A stretch of DNA of 16,693 nucleotides from CAYVXE01 sp964455375 (GCA_964455375.1 CAYVXE010000094.1:1-16693), one strand, 5' to 3'. Shown: positions 8,124 through 15,987, counted from the first letter of the stretch. Translations and numbers: made by a program. The notes: generated by a model not told the origin, from the sequence alone.

Positions 8124-10958
8124 CTATTTCAGGAACAACATTTTCTGTACTTTAACAAAATCTCCGGATTTCATCTGGTAGATGTAAACACCGGTGGAGA
8201 CAAAAGCACCATTGTCGTTTTTACCGAGCCATTTAACTGTGTACTGGCCGGCAGGTTGAACCTTATTGACTAACGTTCTAACCCGTTGCCCGAGAATGTT
8301 GAAAATATCGATTTTCACCTCATTCTTCTCGGCAAGTTGGTAACGAATGGTTGTTTCCGGGTTGAACGGATTCGGGTAGTTCTGTGCCAGATCAAAGGTA
8401 AACGGCACCGGCGTTTCGTCATTGACGGAAACCGGTACTTTAACGACATCGTTATCGTTTCTTGGAATCAGTTTGAAATTACCGAATGAAAAGTACTCAA
8501 TTCCGGTGACAGATGCCAACTGTTGATCCTGGACGAATGCGGAGTCGAGGTTGCCGCGGAAATTACCAAGATCATCCACACGCAGACCGCCGCTGCCATC
8601 ATCGATGAGAAATTCACCGAAGTTGCTGGGGTCATCCGGGAAGGGGTCGCTTACAGTGACATTTTCCAACCGCATGAGCATTCCTTCGTACTTTTCTGCC
8701 GTTGGCGAACCCGTCTTCAAGTCACCGGTTTGCACCACAACCGGACCTGGTACGGTATTTCCGCTGCTGTTGATGGTTACGTCCGTCACGTTAAAAATCT
8801 GCGTTTCATTGAACCGTTCTCGAACCGTTCCGGATACAGTAACGTTGTCCCCCAATTTGACATTGTTAACATTGTCATCCACATGAATCCCGCTCCACGC
8901 ATCCGTACCGTCCTGGATAAAATAGAATGAGAAGTCCGATGAGTCGGAGGTGACGACGCCGCTGACGGTGACTCCAAGATTAGAATAACTGGAGTTGCCG
9001 TCTGCAAATGGTGTGAACTGCAGATCGAAAACAGTTAAGCCGCCATCACGGACAAAATAGAAGAATTTTGCAGAGGATGTATCTCCCGGAGCGGTTGTGC
9101 CATCCCCATCCGTATCTGCCGCGGTAAGGAAATAGTCAACCTGCTTGCCATCGGCCTGTGCAGGAATGGTACCTTCCCAAACATCAGCGCCGGCATTTGT
9201 CATTGCCACGGATTGAAAGCTTCCGCCATTAATACGGTACCAGACAACTGCCGTATCAACGGATGTTTGCGCATCTGCAATGTTTGCAGAAACAATCACG
9301 TTATCCGCTGAGGTTACGGCCACTGGATTGCGGGACACACTAGAGATTTCAGGTGGTGAAGAGGCTACTTCTATGGCATCAAAGCTAACCGGGTTAATGG
9401 TTGTACGGCCCTGTCCGCCGGTCAGAACATCGCGGACGAATCCGGTAACATTGATCTTTGTGCCAGCCGGAAATCCTGGCCAGACGCCCTGGTTATTATC
9501 GAGAGTAGTGCGTAGTCCAAAGAAGTAATCATCGATGGCGATAGTGCCGGTTTGGTCACCTGCTGTCATGATATTACCCGGTTGACCGGCAAAATTGCTG
9601 AGGACTGTCAGGCCTTCAAAACGAACCAGGGCACTTTCCCAGCGTTCGGTTAATTCCGGATTTTCTGCAGAACCGGTGGCGCCAAGATCGCCCGGAGTGA
9701 GTAAAATTGGCTGGGGTGTCGGCCGCCCAAAGTCAACAAATTCAATGGGTGTAACCGGGCTGGTAATGAGAGCAAATTGTGAAATACTTTGTGTATTAGC
9801 ATTAGATGGAAATTCGCTCATGATGCCGGTCATTTTGATTTTATCGCCAACTTGAGCTGCGGATAGCAAGGTTCCACCAGCAGTTGTATCATGTTGGATA
9901 ACAAAAAAACCACTCCAGGGACCGCCGCGCTCATCCTGGATAAATGCACCCCAGCGGGCGCCGAGATTGATAGCGCGTGGCCCATTCATGACGATACCGG
10001 TAACGGTTAAGGTGTCGCCCAAGAATGGCGAATCGTCATTAGCACCCAAACCGATAACGTCGGCACGGATAAATTGGGTATCCGCAATGGTCAGGCTGTC
10101 GGCCGCAGATTTTTTGCCCAGAGCACGGTAGCCGGGAGTCGCCGGTTCGTTAATGCTCCAGATGCCGCCTTTCCACGAGGTGTTTTCGCTGGTTTCATCG
10201 TGCCCGGTAATACCGTTGCCGCCGACCCAGATTTCCACATCTTCCACATCGAGGCGGCGTTGTGCCGTCATACCGTCATCGTGAGGATTAGCATCCACAT
10301 CGTTGTCAGCATTTACAACATATTGGTCAGCGATAGACGTGTCTGCCAGATAGGTGGAAGAATCTGTACCTGCATCTGGTCCGTCAATACTGACGCCGGT
10401 TTTGTCCACGGCCTCGGCTTTGTCGCCCCAGACCACGTAATCGACGTCTTTTACCAAATCGGAAGCGCCGTCCCAGTAGTATAAAACGACAAATTCACCA
10501 GAGTTTGAGAGCCCGCCCTGCCCGTTGATGCTGCCGGGGGTTGCTTCGAGCATGTCCGGAATGGCATCGGGTGCGGCGTCGTCTTCATAAAGTTCATACG
10601 TAGGTTCCACACCATATTCGCCCATAAAGTTGGCGCTGCCATTTAAAGCGATGCTCTGGTATTCCCCGGGACCGATTTTTGCGCCCGCAGGAAATTGTGC
10701 GTGAAAGTCACCAAAGCTGCCACCGCCACCGCCACCCTCGACAATTTGGTAGTAGAAGGTGCCGCCATTGGCAAAAGTGGCGTCGGTGATGTAGTAGTTG
10801 GTTAAATCGATTGAGTCTGCAGTCGGATTGTAAATCTCAATAAATTCACCTGATGTGGGAGTTACGGCAAATTCCGTAATCAGCAGGTGATCCTGTGCAA
10901 AAAGGGAAGATACAGCAAATGCGACTACAAGAAAAGACACTATTATCAATTTTTTCAT
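8124..10958 (-). CDS. Secreted lamin-tail and tandem OB-fold protein with T9SS sorting domain (COG2374-like without EEP domain)
   Basis: This 944-residue protein has a signal peptide (1-21, ending LFAQ). A lamin-tail domain starts at about 22 (LLITEFAVTPTSGEFIEIYN, with GPGEYQSI) and its LTD-type segment closes near 276 (TPGYRAL). OB-fold segments of the YhcR type lie at about 295-400 (TLTVTGIVMNG ... GAFIQDERGG) and 430-530. An Ig/Fn3-like domain lies at about 535-637. Further OB-like segments span 645-730 (VTVSGVVTSDSS ... FYFIQDG) and 750-840. Residues from about 855 to 944 are a T9SS type A sorting domain (NYPNPFNPETTI ... KMLFLK). The architecture matches extracellular nucleases of the ExeM/COG2374 group, except that no GDFN/SDH catalytic domain is present. 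The start is supported by GGAGAGAGG just upstream. It is probably a surface DNA-binding or adhesion protein that opens the envelope cluster. Confidence 0.87.
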   Translation of the reverse strand: MKKLIIVSFLVVAFAVSSLFAQDHLLITEFAVTPTSGEFIEIYNPTADSIDLTNYYITDATFANGGTFYYQIVEGGGGGGSFGDFHAQFPAGAKIGPGEYQSIALNGSANFMGEYGVEPTYELYEDDAAPDAIPDMLEATPGSINGQGGLSNSGEFVVLYYWDGASDLVKDVDYVVWGDKAEAVDKTGVSIDGPDAGTDSSTYLADTSIADQYVVNADNDVDANPHDDGMTAQRRLDVEDVEIWVGGNGITGHDETSENTSWKGGIWSINEPATPGYRALGKKSAADSLTIADTQFIRADVIGLGANDDSPFLGDTLTVTGIVMNGPRAINLGARWGAFIQDERGGPWSGFFVIQHDTTAGGTLLSAAQVGDKIKMTGIMSEFPSNANTQSISQFALITSPVTPIEFVDFGRPTPQPILLTPGDLGATGSAENPELTERWESALVRFEGLTVLSNFAGQPGNIMTAGDQTGTIAIDDYFFGLRTTLDNNQGVWPGFPAGTKINVTGFVRDVLTGGQGRTTINPVSFDAIEVASSPPEISSVSRNPVAVTSADNVIVSANIADAQTSVDTAVVWYRINGGSFQSVAMTNAGADVWEGTIPAQADGKQVDYFLTAADTDGDGTTAPGDTSSAKFFYFVRDGGLTVFDLQFTPFADGNSSYSNLGVTVSGVVTSDSSDFSFYFIQDGTDAWSGIHVDDNVNNVKLGDNVTVSGTVRERFNETQIFNVTDVTINSSGNTVPGPVVVQTGDLKTGSPTAEKYEGMLMRLENVTVSDPFPDDPSNFGEFLIDDGSGGLRVDDLGNFRGNLDSAFVQDQQLASVTGIEYFSFGNFKLIPRNDNDVVKVPVSVNDETPVPFTFDLAQNYPNPFNPETTIRYQLAEKNEVKIDIFNILGQRVRTLVNKVQPAGQYTVKWLGKNDNGAFVSTGVYIYQMKSGDFVKVQKMLFLK

Positions 10959-11020
10959 AGTCCTCTCTCCAAGATTAATGATGAGTAAGTTGAGTGAATT
11001 AATTTAATGTTCAATTTTTT

Positions 11021-11040
11021 AGGTAGTCACCTCCTTTTTT
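11021..11040 (-). promoter_or_regulatory. Extended Shine-Dalgarno-like sequence far from any gene start
   Basis: Read on the minus strand, this stretch contains AAAGGAGGTGACTACC. Its first 11 bases are a perfect complement to the usual 16S rRNA tail (UCACCUCCUUU). It lies about 70 bases before the ATG at 10958, which has its own GGAGAGAGG. The nearest possible starts for it are a TTG at 11014, which opens a 19-codon frame ending in a TGA that overlaps the ATG (ATGA), and the internal GTG of a three-codon frame. It could be a leader-peptide or ribosome standby site. Confidence 0.35.
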
Positions 11041-11075
11041 GGTGTTTGTTTTTGTTCGTCTTTGTCATTGAGTTT

Positions 11076-11308
11076 CCCTCACCCTAACCCTCTCCCACCG
11101 GGAGAGGGGATTTACTACTTTAGTATTCATCTTAGTCTTTCCCCAATAAAAGAGATCTTCAAGAAGGATGACTTTTTACATATTCCCTATATTTCAAATA
11201 TTACATATTCGGGTGAATGTAAGAGAGCGTCGTTCTATTTTTCCAACTGCAAAATAATGACCCATTGCAATACTCCCTTCTCCAAAGGGAGAAGGGTAGG
11301 GATGAGGG
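11076..11308. repeat. Palindrome-ended repeat element, copy 1
   Basis: The left end is CCCTCACCCTAACCCTCTCC. It includes a perfect 9-bp hairpin, CCCTCTCCC (11088-11096) against GGGAGAGGG (11100-11108). The right end holds CCCTTCTCC (11275-11283) against GGAGAAGGG (11288-11296) and closes with GGGTAGGGATGAGGG. The two ends are imperfect inverted repeats of each other, so the whole has the layout of a MITE or REP-pair element of about 233 bases. The AT-rich middle contains no credible reading frame. Similarity to copy 2 may run on to about 11324 (GATTAGTCAATT against GACTAGTCAGTT). Confidence 0.8.
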
Positions 11309-11314
11309 GAACGA

Positions 11315-11660
11315 TTAGTCAATTTTACCACAATTTTTTGCAATTTTGTTTAAAACCGCTTCAATGTTAAAGATAACGTCTTCATTCTTAAACCGGGCTA
11401 ATTGAAAATGCTGCTCTTCCAGCCATTTTGTTCTGGTCTGATCTTCGTTTTAATTCGTGAATCCCTCCATCTACTTCGATAATTAATTTATACTCATGGC
11501 AGAAAAAATCTACAACATAAGGACCTATTGGATGTTGTCTTCTAAATTTTAAATCAAAGAGATTTCTGTTCCTTAAATGCTGCCAGAGTATTTGTTCTGC
11601 GGGCGTTGTTTCTTTGCGTAAAGATTTTGCCAATCTTTTTGTTGTTTCAGATGGATACAT
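11315..11660 (-). pseudogene. DUF559 endonuclease-like gene, frameshifted
   Basis: DUF559 proteins are short predicted nucleases related to very-short-patch-repair-type endonucleases of the PD-(D/E)XK class. From the ATG at 11660 the protein shows TTPAEQILWQHLR (18-30), KFRRQHPIGPYVVDF (38-52) and KLIIEVDGGIHEL (58-70), with likely active-site residues Asp51, Glu62 and Asp64. After DQNK (residue 78) the open frame drifts and stops at about 11388. The next frame continues the family pattern with WLEEQHFQLARFKNEDVIFN and ends at a TAA at 11315-11317. The break falls in the AAAA run at 11426-11429. Homologues usually have two more residues before WLEE, so a 5-base deletion is likelier than an inserted base. 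The frame can be extended upstream to 11708, but that part reads the flanking repeat and should not count as protein. The gene lies between two repeat copies, and its last residues fall at the edge of copy 1. Confidence 0.8.
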
Positions 11661-11686
11661 TTTTGACTGTTTCACTTTCGTTGCGT

Positions 11687-11892
11687 CCTCACACTGGCCC
11701 TCTCCCACCGGGAGAGGGGACTCACTACTGTGCTATTAATGCTATTCTTTCCCCAATAAAAATATTTTCCGATATTTCAAATACTATCTTTTGGGTGAAA
11801 TTAAATCGTTATAATTCTATTTTATCAACTGCAAAAAAAGTCAGCCACAGCAATACTCCCTTCTCCTCTTGGGAGAAGGGTGGGGATGAGGG
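11687..11892. repeat. Palindrome-ended repeat element, copy 2
   Basis: This copy lies in the same orientation as copy 1 and keeps its landmarks in order. They are the left hairpin CCCTCTCCC (11698-11706) with GGGAGAGGG (11710-11718), the phrase CTTTCCCCAATAAAA, an internal TATTTCAAATA segment, TTCTATTTT..CAACTGCAAAA, CAATACTCCCTTCTCC, and the right hairpin (11858-11866 with 11872-11880) closing in GGGGATGAGGG. It is about 206 bases, shorter than copy 1 through gaps in the middle. It abuts the end of the 713-residue secreted-protein gene (stop at 11916). The similarity continues past the hairpin to about 11908. Confidence 0.8.
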
Positions 11893-11915
11893 AAATGACT
11901 AGTCAGTTCCCCAAA

Positions 11916-14057
11916 TTATTTGATAACCATAAACTTGCCGCGTTGTAGTTTGCCACTGTTGAGATCTTCCACCGTGAAAAAATACAGCCCGGATGCAATG
12001 GCCTGATCGTCCTGAGTAACCAAATCCCAGGCGTGCTCTCCACCGGAAAATACACGTTTGCCTGTGGAAAACTGGTCAAACCATTGAATGCCTTCTCCGG
12101 CATAAGTCGCACTGTGGTGCTCAAATTTGTCCACTAAATCGCCCGCAAGCGTAAAAATTCTAATATCGCAGTCTGAGGGTAAGTTAAAAAAATATATTTT
12201 TCGTTCACGTTCGAGATTGCCGTCCCACGCACCCTGAGCCTTGTAGGGATTCGGGTAAACGCCTACTTTTATGTCTTCTTTGCGCAATGCCAATTCTTCC
12301 GACTGTTTCTCCTGAGTCGGTGAGCCCGGAAAAACGCGGGTTGCGTTGGAGAGTTTGCTGCTTTCCAGGCTGCCAAGGTTAATTTCCGGATCACCCTGGT
12401 CAAACGCGGTGACAGAATAAGCATATTGCCATCCGTTTAACAGGTTGTCATTTTCAAATTTGTAGGTGTAAAAAATTTCTTTCTGTTCTCCGGTAGAAGG
12501 ATCCGTTGTGAATTCACCAAAGGAAAGCGGTTTATCCAGGCGCACAAAATCAAAGCCGGTGTCGAAACCGATTCCATCCACAGAATCGAATTCTGCAAAC
12601 AAAGAAAAGGAAGAAAAGAGGTCGCGCCCCGGTAAATCTTCGCCTAATTTTGTTCGGTAAATTTTGTACCCCTCAAAATCTTTTTTACCGCTGATAAAAT
12701 CGATGGATTCTTCGGCGCTGCGGTCCCAGTACAGCGTAACTTTGCGGTCTGCAGGCACAACTCTTATGCGCGGTGTGTTTGGCGGCGTCGGTAAAATGTA
12801 CCGGTCAATCTGACCGTCGAGGTCTAAATCTTCTCCCGGGTCCAAACGATTATTACCGTTGCGATCTTCACCGTCGTAGGCTGTTTGTGCCCAGAATGCA
12901 TTCGTAAATAAGTTTTGCTTGTTCTGTTGCGTATCCTTGTTGTTGGGGTCATTGCCGAATTTTCCCGCACAAATGACCGCAAAGACAACATTTATGGAAG
13001 AGTCAGGGTCTATTTTTTGGTACGGTCCGGTGGTGAGCAACGTCATGAAATTCCCTCTTTGTCCCCGAATAACCGTATCGATGAGAAGCGGTGGCAGCGG
13101 CTGTTTTTGTTTCTGGTAACTGTCAATGTCGGTTTGTGGTGAAAACAACACCGGATCGCTGGAATCGCGGAACAGCCAGGCATTGTACGTAGCGCCAAGA
13201 TGGTATGTTGAATCCCCTGCCTGAGGTGTGGCGCCGAGATTTTTTAAAGCCACATAGAGCCCGTTGTCCGTAAAGCCGGGATCGCCATCAAAGTCGTAAG
13301 CGTAAGCCATTCGCAAAGAATCGATAAAACCGTTCCCTACATTCTGAAAAAACGGTGCGCCAACCCTTGGAGGTGTAATGTTTGTATTTCTGATTACCAA
13401 ATCAGACCAGAGCGAAATATAGACCTCGTTTAATCTTTCTTTGCTGGTGTTTTTGATCGTATAATTAAAAATGACGAATGCATCGGCAAATGGAAAATTC
13501 CATGCGTAGGTTTCCAGATGCACAGAAACATTAATTGGCGTGTGCTGGGGAATTCTAATGGTGGTACCCGGAACAACTACATTTGAGTCGGAGAAGTCAG
13601 AAACGAAATCCTGGTGACTGATTGCATTTGGTGAGAAAAAACGGTTGTCGATAATGCTGGAACGTTCGAGGACAACATCGGTGGGGTCCTCGGAATTGGT
13701 AAATTCAAACCCTGCAGCGACGTCGCGCAAAGAAGGAATGTCGCGGGCGCCGGTTGTGACTAAAATCGCCCCATTGTTCCGTTTACCGCCAACCCACAAT
13801 CCGCCGACAAAAATGTGTTCTATGCCAGACCCTCTCGGATATTCACAGGAAGGCTGGTCGAACGGAGACTGGATGGCAAATCCATCGCCAAATGTTCCGA
13901 AATTGGTGACGGTCAAACCGATGCTGCCGGTGGTGGTAAATTTTGTATCATCATCGACGTAGGTTTTTGTGAATCTCGGATCGACTTGGGCATCGACCTG
14001 GATAGGAATTAAAAACAAAAGAAAAAATGCGAGGCAGTATTTTTGGTATCGTTTCAT
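11916..14057 (-). CDS. Large secreted protein with Fn3-like domain and C-terminal sorting-like domain
   Basis: This 713-residue protein has a signal peptide (1-23, ending VDAQ). Its N-terminal half contains a segment TNFGTFGDGF ... QPSCEYPRGSGIEHIFVGGL (51-87). I recall this from large hypothetical surface-protein families of KSB1- and Calditrichota-like genomes, without a known function. Residues 395-418 carry acidic Dx(N/D)xD loops (DRNGNNRLDPGE, DLDLDGQID) of the kind that bind calcium. An Fn3-like domain follows at about 428-560 (VTLYWDRSAEES ... DFEGYKIYR). Residues from about 598 (VYPNPYKAQG) to 713 form a FlgD-like or T9SS C-terminal-like sandwich (IASGLYFFTVEDL ... GKFMVIK). The start lacks a Shine-Dalgarno sequence. 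It is the same strand as the envelope cluster but is separated from it by about 960 bases of repeat-bearing DNA. Confidence 0.85.
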   Translation of the reverse strand: MKRYQKYCLAFFLLFLIPIQVDAQVDPRFTKTYVDDDTKFTTTGSIGLTVTNFGTFGDGFAIQSPFDQPSCEYPRGSGIEHIFVGGLWVGGKRNNGAILVTTGARDIPSLRDVAAGFEFTNSEDPTDVVLERSSIIDNRFFSPNAISHQDFVSDFSDSNVVVPGTTIRIPQHTPINVSVHLETYAWNFPFADAFVIFNYTIKNTSKERLNEVYISLWSDLVIRNTNITPPRVGAPFFQNVGNGFIDSLRMAYAYDFDGDPGFTDNGLYVALKNLGATPQAGDSTYHLGATYNAWLFRDSSDPVLFSPQTDIDSYQKQKQPLPPLLIDTVIRGQRGNFMTLLTTGPYQKIDPDSSINVVFAVICAGKFGNDPNNKDTQQNKQNLFTNAFWAQTAYDGEDRNGNNRLDPGEDLDLDGQIDRYILPTPPNTPRIRVVPADRKVTLYWDRSAEESIDFISGKKDFEGYKIYRTKLGEDLPGRDLFSSFSLFAEFDSVDGIGFDTGFDFVRLDKPLSFGEFTTDPSTGEQKEIFYTYKFENDNLLNGWQYAYSVTAFDQGDPEINLGSLESSKLSNATRVFPGSPTQEKQSEELALRKEDIKVGVYPNPYKAQGAWDGNLERERKIYFFNLPSDCDIRIFTLAGDLVDKFEHHSATYAGEGIQWFDQFSTGKRVFSGGEHAWDLVTQDDQAIASGLYFFTVEDLNSGKLQRGKFMVIK

Positions 14058-14472
14058 CAGGAATTCAATTAAACGTTAAAGTTAGAATTTAAAAATCAGA
14101 TGCCGTGTTTAAAATCTATAAAAAAATAATAAAATCTAATCGACGAATAATAGGATTGAAAAAATGTGTTTTATATAGATGTGACCGGACTCGTTGTGTT
14201 TTTTAAATTGAGAGAAAAATCAATTACAATGAGGGTAAAAACCAGGGAACGTAAACCGGTAACATTCTCTCATTTCAGAGTCTTTACACGTTAAATATTT
14301 GGAATTAGGTTACAGTTTCCCGTGGTGACAACAAATTTACGGTTTGTTGGTAGAGACTTCCCCGACCTTATTACGAGGAATTACACGAAGCTATAATTGC
14401 ATAGTAAAAAAAACAGGGCAAAAAGTCAACAAAAACTATTTATGAAAATTGAAATACTTTGATTTTTAGAAA

Positions 14473-14541
14473 TTAAGTGAGAGTTAATGGTGTAAATGGT
14501 GACAAAAAAAGGCCGATTGCTTTTGGGTATTGGCCTTTCAT
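14473..14541 (-). CDS. Possible 22-residue leader peptide overlapping a terminator
   Basis: The minus strand has GGGGGG at 14557-14552, 10 bases before an ATG at 14541. The ATG opens a 22-codon frame (MKGQYPKAIG ... TLTLT) that ends in TAA at 14473-14475. The upstream motif GGTGACTAC is shared with the leader of the lamin-tail gene. The frame runs straight through the terminator hairpin, as in attenuators, but it could equally be chance. There is no family match and no repeated regulatory codon. Confidence 0.15.
   Translation of the reverse strand: MKGQYPKAIGLFLSPFTPLTLT
14508..14538 (-). terminator. Rho-independent terminator (minus strand)
   Basis: AAAGGCC (14508-14514) pairs with GGCCTTT (14532-14538). 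A G-T pair and two A-T pairs extend the stem, and the loop is about 11 bases. On the minus strand the stem is followed by a run of T (complement of the A-run at 14504-14510). It most likely ends transcription of the VKOR-thioredoxin gene, about 210 bases after its stop. Confidence 0.65.
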
Positions 14542-14748
14542 AGAGTAGTCACCCCCCTATACTACAAGCCTGCAACATTGTGTTTTTTCAGCAAAGTTTT
14601 TTGTAAATCCGTGGCTAAATTCTTTTAGCTATCTTTTGGTTGCGGCTCTGCTGCGCTGGGATTCCCTGTGGTAGGCACGACATAAATATATCTGAAAACT
14701 CAGGAAAACCCGCGGAGAGCAGAAAAACGGCCGCAACCGCAAAACGAA

Positions 14749-15987
14749 TCACTTCGCCTGCAGCTCCTCCTCGATCAAACGGCCGATGCACTCCACCGTC
14801 AGCGTTTGTCCGATTTTGCCGACAAACTTGCCATCCAGCAGCAGGGTAGGCGCCGATCTGATTCCGGCGGCCTTGATCATTTGTTTGTCCTGCATGACCT
14901 TGTTGCGCAGCGTTTTGTGCTTCAGTGTGCGTTCAAGTTCCGCACCGTCGAGGCCGATTTTTTCTCCAAGTTTTCTGACCGTGTCGATTGAGAGCCCCTC
15001 ATGCACCTGCACCTGGAATTGCTCATCTATCAAGGCGAAGTACTTGTCGCTGCCGCTTTTTGCCGCGAACCAGAGGGCTTCAATTTGCGAAAGCGATTTT
15101 GGCCAGAGTGCGTAGGGTTTAAGATAAAACCGGACTCTGTCGCCATAGCGCTGGATCACACGTTGCATGACCGGATGCAGCATTTTGCAGGTGGGACAAT
15201 TCGGGTCGAAGAACTCGACAAAAGTGACTCTGGCGCTGGGATTTCCTACAAACGGATCCGTCGGTTTGATCAAAGGCTGCCAGTCGATTATCGGGCTGGT
15301 AGCATCGATTTCGCACGGCGCCATCCTGGCGAGAAAGTCATGCCCGATTCGGGTTTCGAGAACGTCGTTGGCAACCGCCCGCATCTGCTCAATATCAGTG
15401 GCGCCGGCGTTGCCTGCTTCCGCGACATTGCCCAGGAACACCAAATCCAGAACGACCAGCGCGGCGGCAACAAAGGACGTCAGCGTGGCCACACCAAGTT
15501 CGATGACGCGAGCACCAGGATCCTCGCTGGCTTTGTCGGAGGAGCGGTCTTTTCTAAATTGGATCATTTGCAAAACAAAAATCGCGATCACGCACAAGGC
15601 GGACATCAGACACAGCACACAAACCGCATCGATCTTGAAAAAGAGAATGAAAACCAGGTAGAGCGAGAAGGCCAGCGCAATGCCGGCAAGGCCCAACCTG
15701 AGATTCGACAGAATGCTGCGTGTGCGGGCGCCTGTAAAGATACCGGCCAGACAGAGGCCACCCATGACAACGTAGAACAGGAAGCCGGCCACGACGTTGT
15801 CAACACCGAGCGTCGTGCTGAAATCGCTTTCCATCGCTTCCTGGCATCCGGAAACGGTGATGGTTTGCCGCTGAACGGTCGGCAGGCCCAGACAGCCTGC
15901 ATCGAAACCGCGTTGTTTTTGCACCCATATATGCGTCGTCAAAACCATACCCAAAAGCGCCAGCGCAAAAATGATTCTGTTCGTCAT
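14749..15987 (-). CDS. Vitamin K epoxide reductase (VKOR) homologue fused to a DsbA-like thioredoxin domain
   Basis: This is a predicted inner-membrane disulfide-generating enzyme. The VKOR part uses quinone to make a disulfide, and the thioredoxin-fold part passes it to exported proteins, so one chain does the DsbB and DsbA jobs. Of its 412 residues, the VKOR domain (about 1-145) has loop cysteines Cys32 and Cys48 (GCQEAMES) and the CxxC pair Cys123/Cys126 (AVCVLC) inside hydrophobic helices. A further membrane segment lies at about 162-187. The DsbA-like domain (about 240-412) has FFDPNCPTCKM (Cys264/Cys267) and a cis-proline loop RSAPTLLLDGK (Pro380). AAGGAG stands 5 bases before the ATG and fixes the start. 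The gene is much GC-richer than the genes to its left. It is bounded by terminators on both sides, so it is probably monocistronic. Confidence 0.88.
   Translation of the reverse strand: MTNRIIFALALLGMVLTTHIWVQKQRGFDAGCLGLPTVQRQTITVSGCQEAMESDFSTTLGVDNVVAGFLFYVVMGGLCLAGIFTGARTRSILSNLRLGLAGIALAFSLYLVFILFFKIDAVCVLCLMSALCVIAIFVLQMIQFRKDRSSDKASEDPGARVIELGVATLTSFVAAALVVLDLVFLGNVAEAGNAGATDIEQMRAVANDVLETRIGHDFLARMAPCEIDATSPIIDWQPLIKPTDPFVGNPSARVTFVEFFDPNCPTCKMLHPVMQRVIQRYGDRVRFYLKPYALWPKSLSQIEALWFAAKSGSDKYFALIDEQFQVQVHEGLSIDTVRKLGEKIGLDGAELERTLKHKTLRNKVMQDKQMIKAAGIRSAPTLLLDGKFVGKIGQTLTVECIGRLIEEELQAK

Larger units (their letters stand above)
14058..14748. other. 691-base intergenic region, mostly AT-rich
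   Basis: I see no gene of normal size here. It should hold the promoter for the minus-strand gene starting at 14057, but I cannot pick a convincing -35/-10 pair. Visible structures are a minus-strand terminator (14508-14538), a small hairpin GCTAAA-TTCT-TTTAGC (14614-14629), and a 9-bp inverted repeat GGTTGCGGC (14638-14646) against GCCGCAACC (14730-14738). From about 14640 rightward the composition becomes clearly GC-richer. Confidence 0.6.

Noticed and set aside
8523..8930. 135-codon plus-strand frame, with a similar one at 10074-10484
   Set aside because: Both are antisense to the lamin-tail/OB-fold gene, whose domains and sorting signal are clear. The plus-strand translations show no recognisable domain.
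11021..11040. Plus-strand resemblance to the 3' end of 16S rRNA (CACCTCCTTT)
   Set aside because: Only the last bases match and nothing upstream looks like rRNA. It makes more sense as a Shine-Dalgarno sequence on the other strand.
11062..11370. 102-codon plus-strand frame (and 11606-11902)
   Set aside because: Both read through the palindromic repeat elements. The shared residues come from the repeat, not from a protein family.
11076..11892. CRISPR array
   Set aside because: There are only two repeat copies, each over 200 bases, with internal hairpins and no regular short spacers.
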